Position numbers and translations under genes: made by a program
Shown: positions 44,170 to 54,603 of the stretch, piece after piece
How the letters are laid out: every line of letters begins with the position of its first letter
How positions within the stretch are numbered: the stretch's first letter is position 1
Notes under the pieces: model-generated
Databases searched by the model: none
What the model saw: the letters and a program-made list of their open reading frames with translations, nothing else
Told to the model about the DNA's origin: nothing
Assembly: GCA_965662345.1 (NCBI GenBank)
Contig: CBFIHE010000003.1
Location: forward strand, 103,944-167,943
Source: UBA6049 sp965662345
GTDB lineage: Bacteria; Bacteroidota; Bacteroidia; Flavobacteriales_G; Salibacteraceae
Reading direction: 5' to 3'
Length of the DNA stretch: 64,000 nt

Positions 44170-45510
44170 TTATCTTCTGAAATCCCACTCCTCTAAAAAC
44201 TTAGTGGTAAAGTTTCCTTTTTGGAATTCTTCATTAGCCATAAGTTTTTGATGGAAAGGAACTGTAGTATGAATGCCTTCAATAATATATTCATCTAATG
44301 CGCGCTGCATTTTTAGAATAGCCTCTTCTCTGGTTTGAGCAACCGTAATAAGTTTAGCAATCATTGAATCATAATATGGAGGAATGGTATATCCAGCATA
44401 TACGTGAGTATCTATGCGAATACCGTGTCCACCTGGCTCGTGGTACGATGTGATTTTACCCGGACTTGGACGCCAATCGTTGAACGGGTCCTCTGCATTA
44501 ATGCGACATTGAATGGCGTGCATTTTAGGGTAATGGTTAGTTCCTGAAATGTTTTCACCTGCCGCTAACTTGATTTGCTCTTTTACCAAGTCATAGTTGA
44601 TTACTTCTTCTGTTATGGTGTGTTCAACTTGAATACGAGTATTCATTTCCATAAAGTAGAAGTTACGGTTTTTGTCTACCAAAAACTCAACGGTACCAAC
44701 TCCTTCGTACTTAATAGCTTCAGCTGCTTTAACAGCAGCATCACCCATTTTTTCACGAAGTTTTTCTGTTACGAATGGTGATGGCGTTTCTTCAACCAAC
44801 TTCTGGTGTCTACGCTGTATGGAACAGTCACGCTCACTCAAATGACAGGCTTTACCTCGTTGATCACCAGCAATTTGAATTTCAATATGACGAGGTTCTT
44901 CAATGAATTTCTCCATGTACATCCCATCATTCCCAAATGCAGCTCCAGCCTCTTTTTTAGCCTTATCCCAAGCTTCAGATAGCTCCTCATCGGTACGAAC
45001 TACGCGCATACCTCTACCACCACCACCTGCTGTGGCTTTGATGATTACTGGGTACTTAATCTTCTTGGCTTCTTTGAGCGCATCTTCTAAGGTATCTAAA
45101 ACACCATCAGAGCCAGGAACAACAGGCACCCCTGCAGCTTTCATAGTTATTTTAGCCGTAGCTTTATCTCCCATCTTATCTATTTGCTCTGGTGAAGCAC
45201 CAATGAACTTGATACCGTGCTCGCGGCAAATTTTGGAGAACTTAGCATTTTCAGATAAGAATCCGTATCCTGGGTGAATGGCATCTGCGTTGGTTATTTC
45301 GCATGCCGCCATTAAGTTAGGAATACTTAGGTATGACTCAGCACTGGAGGCTGGCCCAATACAAACGGCTTCATCTGCGAATCGCACATGCAAACTATCG
45401 GCATCTGCCGTAGAGTACACTGCTACCGTTTTGATACCCATTTCCTTAGCGGTACGAATAACGCGCAGAGCGATTTCACCGCGATTGGCAATTAATATCT
45501 TTTTAAACAT
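44170..45510 (-). CDS. accC: Acetyl-CoA carboxylase biotin carboxylase subunit
   Basis: A 446-residue ATP-grasp enzyme that carboxylates biotin on BCCP, the first half-reaction of acetyl-CoA carboxylase. Signatures are [53 protein letters not shown] (ATP loop), [19 protein letters not shown] and [14 protein letters not shown]. It follows accB by 43 bp and is the last gene of the lipid operon. Confidence 0.97.
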   Translation of the reverse strand: MFKKILIANRGEIALRVIRTAKEMGIKTVAVYSTADADSLHVRFADEAVCIGPASSAESYLSIPNLMAACEITNADAIHPGYGFLSENAKFSKICREHGIKFIGASPEQIDKMGDKATAKITMKAAGVPVVPGSDGVLDTLEDALKEAKKIKYPVIIKATAGGGGRGMRVVRTDEELSEAWDKAKKEAGAAFGNDGMYMEKFIEEPRHIEIQIAGDQRGKACHLSERDCSIQRRHQKLVEETPSPFVTEKLREKMGDAAVKAAEAIKYEGVGTVEFLVDKNRNFYFMEMNTRIQVEHTITEEVINYDLVKEQIKLAAGENISGTNHYPKMHAIQCRINAEDPFNDWRPSPGKITSYHEPGGHGIRIDTHVYAGYTIPPYYDSMIAKLITVAQTREEAILKMQRALDEYIIEGIHTTVPFHQKLMANEEFQKGNFTTKFLEEWDFRR

Positions 45511-45553
45511 GTTGTTCTGTTTAGGTTCGGAATTCGAACGAACGAATTCTCAA

Positions 45554-46081
45554 TTAAGAAGGGTCTACCAAGAACAATGGCTGATCATACTCAACTGGAG
45601 TAGAATCATCTACCAATACCTTCACGATTTTACCTGAAACTTCTGCTTCAATTTCGTTAAAGAGCTTCATAGCTTCAATGATACAAACTACTTTACCTTC
45701 TTTGATATCATCTCCAGGTTCCACAAAAGGTGGTTTATCTGGAGAAGGGGAGCGATAGAATGTTCCTATCATTGGAGATTTCACGGTAATGTATTTGCTC
45801 TCATCATCAGCAGGTTTAGCAGCTGCCTCTTTAGGAGCTTCTGCCGCTGGGGCAGGAGCTGAAGGTTGAGCCACTTGTTGAGCTGGCATAGCTTGAACAG
45901 GCATAGCTTGCATAGGCATTTGCATTTGCGTCATTACCTGTTGATTAGCATCTCCCGCTTTGTCTTTTTTGTTGCTTTCTGATTTGATGATGATCTTGAA
46001 GTCTTTGGTTTCAAGTTCAACTTCGCTTGCACCTGATTTAGATACAAATTTGATAAGCGACTGAATTTCATTCAATTCCAT
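45554..46081 (-). CDS. accB: Acetyl-CoA carboxylase biotin carboxyl carrier protein
   Basis: A 175-residue BCCP. The short N-terminal region (1-45) is followed by a linker (about 46-90) unusually rich in Met, Gln, Pro and Ala ([18 protein letters not shown]). The C-terminal biotinyl domain (about 97-175) carries [14 protein letters not shown], with K139 as biotinylated lysine. BCCP swings between the AccC and AccAD active sites. It lies 41 bp after fabH. Confidence 0.95.
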   Translation of the reverse strand: MELNEIQSLIKFVSKSGASEVELETKDFKIIIKSESNKKDKAGDANQQVMTQMQMPMQAMPVQAMPAQQVAQPSAPAPAAEAPKEAAAKPADDESKYITVKSPMIGTFYRSPSPDKPPFVEPGDDIKEGKVVCIIEAMKLFNEIEAEVSGKIVKVLVDDSTPVEYDQPLFLVDPS

Positions 46082-46122
46082 AATTCAGTAATTTTTCTGA
46101 ATGATAAATTTAGGTTTTTGAA

Positions 46123-47121
46123 TCATTTTGAGTTGTATGCCCATTTCAAGTAAACAGATCCCCAAGTGAATCCGCCACCAAAGGCTGCTAAAATGACATT
46201 ATCTCCTTTATTGAGTTGTTTTTCCCATTCCCACAAACAAAGAGGAATAGTACCGTTGGTCGTATTTCCGTAGCGTTCGATGTTAATCATCACTTTTTCT
46301 TCGGAAACTCCCATGGCTCTTCTTGTGGCTTCTATAATTCGCAGGTTAGCCTGATGCGGCACTAGATAGGCAACGTCATCAGCGGTTAGACCATTGCGCT
46401 CCATAATTTTGGTAGATACATCTGCCATGTTGCTAACTGCAGCTTTGAAAACGGGTTGACCTTCTTGATAAACGTAATGTAGTTGTTGATCTATGGTGTC
46501 ATGTGTGGGTGGGTATGCAGATCCACCTGCTTTCTGGTGTAAATGAACTCTACCAGATCCATCACTTTTCAGAATTGTATCGTTGATTCCAAAGCCGTCT
46601 GTATCTGGTTCAAGCATTACAGCTCCACCACCATCGCCAAAGATGATACAGGTAGCCCTATCCTCGTAATTGATAATGCTACTCATTTTATCAAAGCCAC
46701 AGACAATTACTTTTTTGTGAGTGCCAGATTCCACAAACTTAGAACCTGTAGTTAAGGCATATAAAAAACCAGAGCAGGCCGCGTTCAAATCGTAACCGAA
46801 TGCGTTTACGAGACCTGCTTTATCTGCAGTTATGTTAGCTGTTGCAGGAAAAATCAAATCTGGTGTAACGCTGGCGAAGATGATCAAATCTACTTCTTCA
46901 GGTTGTGTATCCGTTTTCTGAAGTAAGTCTTTTATAGCGTGAACAGCCATATCAGACGGACCCAAACCTTCTCCTTTGAGTATTCTTCGTTCTTTTATTC
47001 CGGTGCGGGTAGTAATCCACTCATCTGTAGTGTCTACCATCGTTTCCAATTCGGCATTGGTAAGCACGTAATCGGGAACATACCCAGCAACACCGGTTAT
47101 TGCAGCAGTTATCTTAGCCAT
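46123..47121 (-). CDS. fabH: 3-oxoacyl-ACP synthase III
   Basis: A 332-residue condensing enzyme that joins acetyl-CoA with malonyl-ACP to start fatty acid synthesis. The catalytic triad is C116 ([12 protein letters not shown]), H256 ([11 protein letters not shown]) and N286 ([12 protein letters not shown]). The C-terminus [18 protein letters not shown] is typical. It lies 2 bp after plsX. In branched-chain fatty acid producers FabH also accepts branched starters, but the sequence alone does not settle its primer choice. Confidence 0.96.
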   Translation of the reverse strand: MAKITAAITGVAGYVPDYVLTNAELETMVDTTDEWITTRTGIKERRILKGEGLGPSDMAVHAIKDLLQKTDTQPEEVDLIIFASVTPDLIFPATANITADKAGLVNAFGYDLNAACSGFLYALTTGSKFVESGTHKKVIVCGFDKMSSIINYEDRATCIIFGDGGGAVMLEPDTDGFGINDTILKSDGSGRVHLHQKAGGSAYPPTHDTIDQQLHYVYQEGQPVFKAAVSNMADVSTKIMERNGLTADDVAYLVPHQANLRIIEATRRAMGVSEEKVMINIERYGNTTNGTIPLCLWEWEKQLNKGDNVILAAFGGGFTWGSVYLKWAYNSK

Positions 47122-47123
47122 GA

Positions 47124-48062
47124 TTAATTGAACGCGTTTCTTATTTTATCGGGAAGCTGAGATTTCGCCACTTCCGCAGCAAGTTTAAGCATTTTTTTAA
47201 CGGCAGTTGGGGTAGACTTCCCGTGGCCTATTAACACATTACCGTTAACGCCTAAGATGGGGGTTCCTCCGTATTCTTCGTAATTGAAACGGTTGAAAAA
47301 GTCATCTTCAATTTGTCTTTCTTGTACCAATCCGTACAATGCCTCTGCTTGCTTAAGAACAATATTGCCTGTGAATCCGTCACACACAATTACATCAGCC
47401 TTATTGGCAAATAAATCGTTGCCTTCTACATTTCCCACGAAATGGATTTGTGAGCTGTCTTTTAATAGTTGGTAGGCTGCCTTGGTAATAAGATTTCCTT
47501 TTTCTTCTTCTTCTCCAATGTTGAGAAGTGCTACGCGTGGAGTCTCTATGTTCTTAACGTTTTTGACGTAGATAGAGCCAAGTAGAGCAAATTGATACAA
47601 CACATCAGGCTTGCAGTCTGCGTTGGTACCCACATCTAATACGTAACTAAAAGAACCATCTGATTGGGGGTATACAGATGAGATACATGGGCGAATCACA
47701 CCTGGTATTGTTCGAATGGTTTGCATGGCCCCAACAAGCATTGCCCCAGTATTTCCTGTGCTAGCCAAAGCGTCTATCTTTTGATGAGCGAGTAGCCCAA
47801 ATCCTTTTGCGATAGTGCTTTCTGGCTTATTTATGAATGCCTTTACTGGATGATCTCCCATCTCAATGGCATCATTGGTATGTAAAAAAGAAAAGAGAGA
47901 AGGGTCTGCGCCTTCTCTCTTCATAATTTTTTTGGCTTCTTGTTCGTTGCCAATTAAGAGCACACGAACATTTTCCGAAGCCTCGTGTGCAAAGGTAATT
48001 GCACCAAGCACATTTGCTTCAGGTGTATCACCTCCAAGTATATCTAGAGCTATTGTAATCAT
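47124..48062 (-). CDS. plsX: Phosphate acyltransferase PlsX
   Basis: A 312-residue enzyme that makes acyl-phosphate from acyl-ACP and phosphate, feeding phospholipid synthesis. Signatures are [63 protein letters not shown] and [17 protein letters not shown]. The position between rpmF and fabH is the conserved order. Confidence 0.95.
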   Translation of the reverse strand: MITIALDILGGDTPEANVLGAITFAHEASENVRVLLIGNEQEAKKIMKREGADPSLFSFLHTNDAIEMGDHPVKAFINKPESTIAKGFGLLAHQKIDALASTGNTGAMLVGAMQTIRTIPGVIRPCISSVYPQSDGSFSYVLDVGTNADCKPDVLYQFALLGSIYVKNVKNIETPRVALLNIGEEEEKGNLITKAAYQLLKDSSQIHFVGNVEGNDLFANKADVIVCDGFTGNIVLKQAEALYGLVQERQIEDDFFNRFNYEEYGGTPILGVNGNVLIGHGKSTPTAVKKMLKLAAEVAKSQLPDKIRNAFN

Positions 48063-48119
48063 GTAATTCGGTAGGGTATCTTCTTTAGCAAAACGCCAAA
48101 ATTAGGAAGATTACCGAAT

Positions 48120-48311
48120 TTACACGAGTACCTCCTTCTCCATTACTACTTTACCCTTATAATAAAGCTTACCTTCATGCCAGTGTGCTCTATGGTACAA
48201 ATGCGGCTGACCCGTAGTAGGACACGTTGCAATTTGAGGCATTTCTGCTTTGTAATGGGTTCTCCTTTTGTCTCTTCTCGTCTTGGAAATCTTGCGTTTA
48301 GGATGTGCCAT
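48120..48311 (-). CDS. rpmF: 50S ribosomal protein L32
   Basis: A 63-residue L32 with the usual N-terminus [20 protein letters not shown] and the core [17 protein letters not shown]. Only one of the four family cysteines is present, so this is the zinc-free form. It lies 11 bp after the DUF177 gene in the conserved YceD-rpmF-plsX-fabH order. Confidence 0.95.
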   Translation of the reverse strand: MAHPKRKISKTRRDKRRTHYKAEMPQIATCPTTGQPHLYHRAHWHEGKLYYKGKVVMEKEVLV

Positions 48312-48322
48312 TTTATCTTAAT

Positions 48323-48853
48323 TTAATCTTTTTTCAATTTCTTTAATGCTTCCCATCTGGGATCAACTTCTTCTTTGGTTTCTTCTGTATCTTCTACGCT
48401 TCCAGCAATGTAGTTCAAATACTCTTGATCACAATCCTCATCGTTTTCATGCGCTGCATTGAGAGGAGTATGGACGGTAATCAATTCTTCAAATACAGGG
48501 GCAATGTTCAACGAATGCGCTTGTGGCGACAATGTTAAAATCTCTTCTGTATCTAAATCTTCTGTAGTGAACTTAACCAACATGCGCTCATTAAATTCAA
48601 GCGGAATGCGCATGAGTTTTGTACATCTTCCACACGGTTGAACAATAAAACCATTAACATTAAAATGCAATGTCAACAAGTTTTCTTGCTTCTCTAGTGT
48701 GAATAAAAGTTGCAATTCACCGTCTTCGATATCGACACTTTCAAAACCATCAAAGAACGACTTGTCTACGCTGTACTCATATTCATGAACGCCTACTTTG
48801 AGTCCACCGAACTGAATATCAAACGCTTTCAAGTAGTTTTTTTCCTTTTTCAT
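48323..48853 (-). CDS. DUF177 (YceD family) protein
   Basis: A 176-residue protein. The family's Cys motif appears as GFIVQPCGRCTKLM, the lone CxxC here, and the C-terminal half is acidic (HENDEDCDQEYLNYIAGS, VDPRWEALKKLK). DUF177 proteins are associated with rRNA handling and large-subunit assembly, usually next to rpmF as here. It is the first gene of the lipid operon and has its own consensus promoter just before the start codon. Confidence 0.9.
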   Translation of the reverse strand: MKKEKNYLKAFDIQFGGLKVGVHEYEYSVDKSFFDGFESVDIEDGELQLLFTLEKQENLLTLHFNVNGFIVQPCGRCTKLMRIPLEFNERMLVKFTTEDLDTEEILTLSPQAHSLNIAPVFEELITVHTPLNAAHENDEDCDQEYLNYIAGSVEDTEETKEEVDPRWEALKKLKKD

Positions 48854-48863
48854 AAAAGGATGG

Positions 48864-48893
48864 CAAAAGTAATAATATTAGTAATGCTGACAA
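48864..48893 (-). promoter_or_regulatory. Bacteroidota promoter of the DUF177-rpmF-plsX-fabH-accBC operon
   Basis: On the minus strand TTG (48891-48893), 19 bp, TACTTTTG (48864-48871). The -7 box ends 10 bp before the ATG, so the leader is only a few bases. Confidence 0.7.
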
Positions 48894-48896
48894 CGC

Positions 48897-49964
48897 TTAG
48901 CGTCTTTTTTCATGTCTAGGCTCAATATTTAGTGGATTGGCACTCATTTCTTTATGAAGTTTACGGTTGGCATAAACATCGCTCGCTAGATATATTGCAT
49001 TTCTGAAAGAGGCTTCTGAAGCAATTCCTTTCCCAGCAATATCATATCCTGTCCCGTGGTCGGGAGATGTTCTTACAATAGGGAGTCCAGCTGTATAATT
49101 AACGCCTGCATCAAATGAGATAGATTTGAATGGAACCAAGCCTTGATCGTGATACATTCCCAGCACGCCATCGTACTTTTTATAGGCACCGCTGCCAAAG
49201 AAACCGTCAGCTGGAAAAGGACCAAATGTGAAGATGTTTAATTCTGCTGCTTTTTTCATTGCAGGAATAATCACTTCTTTTTCCTCATCTCCAATGACTC
49301 CGTTATCTCCTGCATGCGGATTTAGTCCTAGCACAGCTAACTTGGGTTTGCTGATTCCGAAGTCTTGAATGAGCGACTTATTAAAGACCTCTAGCTTTTT
49401 TACGAGTAAGTCAACTGTAAGAGTTTCTGCAACCTTTTTTACTGGAATGTGTCCAGTAGCTACTCCAACCCTTAAATCATCATGAACTAAAATCATGAGT
49501 GGATGCTCTTCATTCGCATAATTAGCTAAATACTCCGTATGCCCTGGAAACTGGAATTCTTCTGAGCGGATGGTATCTTTATTGATTGGAGCGGTAACGA
49601 GAACATCTGTGTGGTTAGCAGCAAGGTCTTCAGTAGCTTTTTTCAATGAGGCAAACGCCATGGTTCCTGTTTCCTTTGAAGGCTCGCCTATGGATAGCGG
49701 GACTCTCTCTTCACCAGTTTCAACTACGTTAATGCGCTTGAGGTTCAGTTTTGCGGAATCTTTAACGATATGGAAACTAATGTCTTGATAACTCAATTGT
49801 TTTCTGTAGGCGTTAAGCGCTCTTGATGAACCATAAACAATGGGTGTGCAGACTTCAAACATTCTTGGGTCCATAAAGGTCTTCAAGATAACTTCTGCAC
49901 CAATGCCATTGAGATCGCCAATGCTTATTCCTACTTTAAGTCGTTCTCTATTGCTTCTTGCCAT
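48897..49964 (-). CDS. pdxA: 4-hydroxythreonine-4-phosphate dehydrogenase
   Basis: A 355-residue NAD-dependent enzyme of the DXP-dependent route to pyridoxal 5-phosphate. Family features are KVGISIGDLNGIGAEVILKT at the start, VTAPINKDTIRSEEFQFPGHTEYL (metal-binding His), LGLNPHAGDNGVIGDEE and GMYHDQGLVPFKSISFD. I chose the ATG at 49964 (MARSNRERLK): an upstream extension has no family match, and a TACTTTTG box (49969-49976, minus strand) ends 5 bp before this start. The product of this enzyme condenses with DXP, so dxs at 40322 is its metabolic partner. It is immediately upstream of the DUF177 operon. Confidence 0.94.
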   Translation of the reverse strand: MARSNRERLKVGISIGDLNGIGAEVILKTFMDPRMFEVCTPIVYGSSRALNAYRKQLSYQDISFHIVKDSAKLNLKRINVVETGEERVPLSIGEPSKETGTMAFASLKKATEDLAANHTDVLVTAPINKDTIRSEEFQFPGHTEYLANYANEEHPLMILVHDDLRVGVATGHIPVKKVAETLTVDLLVKKLEVFNKSLIQDFGISKPKLAVLGLNPHAGDNGVIGDEEKEVIIPAMKKAAELNIFTFGPFPADGFFGSGAYKKYDGVLGMYHDQGLVPFKSISFDAGVNYTAGLPIVRTSPDHGTGYDIAGKGIASEASFRNAIYLASDVYANRKLHKEMSANPLNIEPRHEKRR

Positions 49965-50132
49965 GTGCCAAAAGTAGTGGAAATCAGTTAGGCCACTATC
50001 CGTTTTCTCGGGCAACTAAACCACATTCTCAATCGTTATAACAATGCAACACTTCGTGCGTTAATATTGATGTAGATTATAAGTTGACCATCTATATTTA
50101 TGACCTTTGCACAGCTTTCCAACTGAAATTCT

Positions 50133-52853
50133 ATGATTAAAAAGTTATTTGGAAGTATACTCGGCCTTGTATTTGCGTTGGCGTCTTACGCCACGCACAA
50201 TCGTGCAGGTGAGATTACATACAAGCATGTAAATGGATTAACTTACGAAGTAACAGTAACTACTTACACCAAAACCTCCTCTACTCAAGCAGACCGATGC
50301 GATGTTACTGTAAAATTTGGCGATGGTACTCAAGAAGTAGTAGCTAGGGTAAACGGGTTACCCAACTCTGCTAACCCAGGGTGTCCCCACTGGGGCCAAG
50401 AAGTAGCCAACGACATCAAAATGAATAAGTATGTTACTACTCATACCTTTCCTTCTACGGGGTCTTACAAGATCACCATGGAAGACCCAAATAGAAATGC
50501 AAATGTACTGAACATACCCAATTCGGTAAATGTAGTTTTCTACTTAGAAGCAGAGCTCATTATTACGGCATCTACTTCACCTAACAGTTCACCAGTATTA
50601 ACTAACCCGCCTATTGATAAAGCGTGTTTACGGAAAGTATATGAGCACAATCCAGGGGCAGTTGATCAAGACGTATCCGCTACAGGTAAGTCAGACAGTC
50701 TCTCATATTCATTGGTAACATGCTTGGGTCAAAATGGCCAACCCATCCCTGGTTTTGTGCAGCCAGACCAAGTATTGCCTGGTCCGAATAATCAAATACG
50801 TATAGACCCTGTTACAGGAACCTTAACCTGGGCTGCTGCGCAGCGAAGCGGAGAATACAATGTGGCCATTCTTATTACAGAATGGAGAGATATTAATGGT
50901 ACACGAGTGAAAATTGGCTCTGTGCTCAGAGACATGCAAATTGATGTGGTAGATTGCCAGAATAATCCTCCCATAATTGCTCCAATAAATGATACTTGCG
51001 TGTCTGCAGGAGAAACCTTGTTAAAGGCAATCACTGCTTCAGACCCTGATGCAGGAAATGAAGTTACGCTTTCTGCTACAGGTGAGCCTTTTGGGGTGGT
51101 GGGTAACCGAGCCACATTTGGCACGCGCACTGCCTTGGGAACGGTACGTTCAAATTTTCGATGGGAAACGGAGTGTTTACATGTTCGACTTAACCCTTAT
51201 CAAGTAATTTTTAGAGCTGTAGATGGTAATCCGTTTGATCCTACGCACACAGAACTCACAGATTATGAGACTTGGTACATTAAAGTTATTGCTCCAGCTC
51301 CTGTAAATGAACTGGCGCAAGCCCAAGGAAATGGTATTAACCTAAGCTGGGATTACAATAGCTGCACCAATCACAATGGTTTTGAGATTTACAGAAGAAT
51401 AGATTCATCCGGTTTTACTCCTGGGCCATGTCAGCCAGGAGTTCCTCAAGGGTTGGGTTACAGCAGGATTGCAACCATTTCAAACCCTAGTACAACATCG
51501 TTTTTTGATGATGATGCTGGGAATGGGCTTATTCACGGTATACGCTATTGTTATTTGGTGTATGCAACGTTTGAAGATGGTTCTAAGAGTTACGTAACAG
51601 CAGAATTTTGTGAAGAACTTAAACGCGATGTCCCAATCATTACGCGAGTTAGCATTAATGCCACATCGGCTTCTGGCAGTGATACTGTTCAATGGTCACC
51701 GCCAACTGAGTTAGATGCATCGCAATTCCCAGGCCCCTATCAATACCGCATTATGCGTAGAGATTTTACCGATTCATTAACGGCTACATACATAGAAGTT
51801 GGACAGTCTTCGGTTAATGCGAACCTTTTGGCAATTGACTCTGTATTTGTGGATAATGGAATCAATACAGAAGCAAGGCCATACCGTTACAAAATTGATT
51901 TATACAGTGCAGGTACCTATGTGGGAAGTTCATCTGCTGCATCTTCTATATTTCTGGGCACAGAAGGATTTGATAATCGAATTCGCTTAAGGTGGAGTGA
52001 GAATGTGCCTTGGACGAATGAACGTTATGTGGTTTACAGAGGAGATGATGCCTCTGGGTTCACCTTGCTTGATACGGTAGACTCACCAGCCTACACAGAT
52101 ACTGGGCTTGTTAATGGAAACACGTATTGTTACCGTGTACTTACTATTGGGAGTTATAGTATAGACAATATTTTGAAGCCACTTCTCAATTACAGTCAGG
52201 TAGCTTGCGGTGAGCCAGTGGACAGAGAAGCGCCTTGCGCTCCACCCAATCAAGTGATGGATGCAGACTGCGAAATAGGTACTCGAACGTTGTATTGGGA
52301 CTTACCAGAAACCCGCTGTGATAGTGTGGATGATGTGGTTGCATATCACATTTACTACAAGCCCATTGTAGACGAGCCTTTTGTTTTTCTGGGAAGGATT
52401 AATGACCCAACCGTTACAGAGTTCACTTTTGATGTAGCAGAGAATTTAAGTGTTGCAGGATGCTATGCTGTTACCGCGGTAGATTCATTTGATAATGAGA
52501 GTGCGATTACAGACTCTGCTTGTGTAGATAATTGCCCCATATACGAGCTACCCAACGTATTTACTCCAGGTGGAGATGGCATAAATGATTTATTTGTTCC
52601 TTTCCCGTATCGACAAGTAGATAAGGTGGATATGAAAATCTTTAACCGATGGGGCGATTTGGTTTTTGAAACGGATGACCCTGATATACTTTGGGATGGT
52701 ACTCATCTTTTTGAGGGCAATCGTGAATTATCCGATGGGGCATATTTTTACGTTTGCACGGTATATGAACACAGGGTAGAAGGAATCATACCTCGAGAAC
52801 TAAAGGGGCAGGTTACTTTGATTCATCAACTAGAAAAATTTCCGAATAACTAA
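50133..52853 (+). CDS. Large secreted protein with T9SS type B (gliding-associated) C-terminal domain
   Basis: 906 residues. A signal peptide (MIKKLFGSILGLVFALASYA) is followed by a beta-rich N-terminal part (ATHNRAGEITYKHVNGLTYE) common at the start of gliding-type proteins. About residues 400-800 hold fibronectin type III-like modules (INLSWDYNSCTNHNGFEIYR, RLRWSENVPWTNERYVVYRG, RTLYWDLPETRCDSVDDVVA). The last 90 residues are the gliding-motility-associated domain (LPNVFTPGGDGINDLFVPFP, VDMKIFNRWGDLVFETDD, LWDGTHLFEGNRELSDGAYF), here in type B form. It is exported through T9SS to the cell surface; the ligand is unknown. The stop codon shares a base with the riboflavin synthase ATG (TAATG). 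Confidence 0.9.
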   Translation: MIKKLFGSILGLVFALASYATHNRAGEITYKHVNGLTYEVTVTTYTKTSSTQADRCDVTVKFGDGTQEVVARVNGLPNSANPGCPHWGQEVANDIKMNKYVTTHTFPSTGSYKITMEDPNRNANVLNIPNSVNVVFYLEAELIITASTSPNSSPVLTNPPIDKACLRKVYEHNPGAVDQDVSATGKSDSLSYSLVTCLGQNGQPIPGFVQPDQVLPGPNNQIRIDPVTGTLTWAAAQRSGEYNVAILITEWRDINGTRVKIGSVLRDMQIDVVDCQNNPPIIAPINDTCVSAGETLLKAITASDPDAGNEVTLSATGEPFGVVGNRATFGTRTALGTVRSNFRWETECLHVRLNPYQVIFRAVDGNPFDPTHTELTDYETWYIKVIAPAPVNELAQAQGNGINLSWDYNSCTNHNGFEIYRRIDSSGFTPGPCQPGVPQGLGYSRIATISNPSTTSFFDDDAGNGLIHGIRYCYLVYATFEDGSKSYVTAEFCEELKRDVPIITRVSINATSASGSDTVQWSPPTELDASQFPGPYQYRIMRRDFTDSLTATYIEVGQSSVNANLLAIDSVFVDNGINTEARPYRYKIDLYSAGTYVGSSSAASSIFLGTEGFDNRIRLRWSENVPWTNERYVVYRGDDASGFTLLDTVDSPAYTDTGLVNGNTYCYRVLTIGSYSIDNILKPLLNYSQVACGEPVDREAPCAPPNQVMDADCEIGTRTLYWDLPETRCDSVDDVVAYHIYYKPIVDEPFVFLGRINDPTVTEFTFDVAENLSVAGCYAVTAVDSFDNESAITDSACVDNCPIYELPNVFTPGGDGINDLFVPFPYRQVDKVDMKIFNRWGDLVFETDDPDILWDGTHLFEGNRELSDGAYFYVCTVYEHRVEGIIPRELKGQVTLIHQLEKFPNN

Positions 52854-53455
52854 TGTTTACGGGTATCATTGAGAAGCTGGGAAAAGTGAAATCGCTTACA
52901 CCAGAAGGCACCAACTTACACGTTGAAATTGCATCAGACTTATCTCCAGAGTTACAGATAGACCAGAGTGTTGCGCACAACGGAGTTTGTCTTACCGTGG
53001 TAAGTAAGACAGAATCAAGTTATGTTGTTACTGCTATTCAAGAAACCTTGGAGAAGTCGAATCTTGGAGATTTGTCTCAAGGCGATGCGGTAAACTTAGA
53101 ACGTTGCATGCAGATGAACGGCAGGTTAGATGGCCATATAGTTCAAGGACACGTAGACCAAACTGGAGTAGTTACTGGAATCAATGAAGAGGATGGGAGT
53201 TGGATATTTTCTTTTGAGTACAATGCTTCTTCTGGAAATGTAACCGTTGAAAAAGGCAGTGTTACGGTGAACGGAACAAGTTTAACTGTTGTCAATTCAA
53301 AAGAAGGGGCCTTCTCCGTTGCGATTATTCCTTACACGTATGAACACACGGTATTTCATGCGTTAAAAGTGGGCGATCGTGTTAACTTGGAGTTCGATAT
53401 AATCGGGAAGTACGTTGCCCGCTACTTTGATCAAATCAAAGGCAAGTATCAATAG
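52853..53455 (+). CDS. ribE: Riboflavin synthase, alpha subunit
   Basis: A 200-residue two-domain enzyme that dismutates 6,7-dimethyl-8-ribityllumazine to riboflavin. Both lumazine-binding repeats are seen: MFTGIIEKLGKVKSLTPE with QSVAHNGVCLTVVSKTESSY, and LDGHIVQGHVDQTGVVTGIN with TVNGTSLTVVNSKE. Length is normal. It is directly linked by TAATG to the large surface-protein gene, although the two have no obvious functional tie. Its last 7 bp overlap the convergent barrel gene. Confidence 0.95.
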   Translation: MFTGIIEKLGKVKSLTPEGTNLHVEIASDLSPELQIDQSVAHNGVCLTVVSKTESSYVVTAIQETLEKSNLGDLSQGDAVNLERCMQMNGRLDGHIVQGHVDQTGVVTGINEEDGSWIFSFEYNASSGNVTVEKGSVTVNGTSLTVVNSKEGAFSVAIIPYTYEHTVFHALKVGDRVNLEFDIIGKYVARYFDQIKGKYQ

Positions 53456-54603
53456 CTGTATTTAAGGCGAAGAAAAATGCCGTTCCCAGAGTTTTGAAAT
53501 TCTGATGTCATGGGTTGTTCAGAAGCGAAGAACTGCCCCACCAAATCCATGTCCCAATTGTTTTTAATGTTGTAGGTAAGCGTTGGAAATAGAATCAACC
53601 AATTTACCTCAAAGGCATACATTGCTGCCATACTCGCTGAGAAAATGGGGCTGAATGCGTACATCGTCATGCCAAACCCAGTGTGCCTATTGGGCATGAG
53701 TGCTTTGGCGCTTGGCAGAGTGTTGTAGAAGCCCGTAAGCGGAATAGGTTGCCCTGCTCCCGTAGAGTTAAACAAGTAAGATCCCATTACATACAGGCCA
53801 TTTGAGAAAGAGTAATCCAATTGTGTGGCCAAGTTCAACGAGCCTGAGTTTCTGTCTGTATGAAAACGCGGAATGAAGAAAGAAGCTTCCGTTTTAAATC
53901 CAGCAGATTTTATAGAGCCGTCCCATCCTAAGCCTGCGGCAAAGTCGTTGCCGTAGACCCCACCCAACACTTGAATGTCATACGTGCGGTAATTGAATCT
54001 GTAATTTATGGCTGCTACATTGTTAGAATCATCTGCTGCCCATTTATAAGCAAGAGATAGGCTAGACATGTCGCTTGGAAATAGAGTAACTAAGGCAGCA
54101 TCAGAACCAGGTCGCTCTTCATAATCAAAATCAAGATAGTTGAAAGTGTTAAACCAATCATTTGGGTTCCAAACCGTATTCATTCCCCAATTGATACGTT
54201 GCCTTCCAACTCTAGCCTCCCATACTGCTCCAGACCATTCCACCCAAGCGCGGTCTACTATGGTGTTCGCCACCAAGCTATATTCATCTATCCAAGCATA
54301 TTCTAAAGGTAGAACTCCGTCATAATCCGTTACCAAACCTGCATAGTTTGGAGTGAGCTTAACGGTTTCACCGTAGAAAACGCGGTTCCTGAACTCCAGC
54401 TTGGCAGAGAAGTGTTTACCCGATGTTAAGGCCAAATTCACGCGGTTATGCAATAAGTTATCGGTAAAGAAGAGGGAGTCTGGAATAAACTGATTGGTTT
54501 GCATGTATTTCACATAGCCATTGGCACGCACATTGGTTTTCTTTTGGGCAAAGCCGATGAAGGTGAAACACATCAAAAACAGGTATGTAAGTAGAAGTCT
54601 CAT
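53449..54603 (-). CDS. Outer membrane beta-barrel protein of the LolA-like/ABC operon
   Basis: 384 residues with signal peptide MRLLLTYLFLMCFTFIGFAQ and an alternating beta pattern to the end (NLATQLDYSFSNGLYVMGSY; GIFLRLKYSY, with the terminal aromatic residue typical of outer-membrane barrels). VGRQRINWGMNTVWNPNDWF resembles, from memory, barrels of the DUF1302 kind that occur beside DUF1329 (LolA-like) proteins in other phyla. The start overlaps the ATPase stop by 4 bp, so it is a translated part of the operon and should be the outer-membrane component of its pathway. No specific substrate is known. Confidence 0.82.
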   Translation of the reverse strand: MRLLLTYLFLMCFTFIGFAQKKTNVRANGYVKYMQTNQFIPDSLFFTDNLLHNRVNLALTSGKHFSAKLEFRNRVFYGETVKLTPNYAGLVTDYDGVLPLEYAWIDEYSLVANTIVDRAWVEWSGAVWEARVGRQRINWGMNTVWNPNDWFNTFNYLDFDYEERPGSDAALVTLFPSDMSSLSLAYKWAADDSNNVAAINYRFNYRTYDIQVLGGVYGNDFAAGLGWDGSIKSAGFKTEASFFIPRFHTDRNSGSLNLATQLDYSFSNGLYVMGSYLFNSTGAGQPIPLTGFYNTLPSAKALMPNRHTGFGMTMYAFSPIFSASMAAMYAFEVNWLILFPTLTYNIKNNWDMDLVGQFFASEQPMTSEFQNSGNGIFLRLKYSY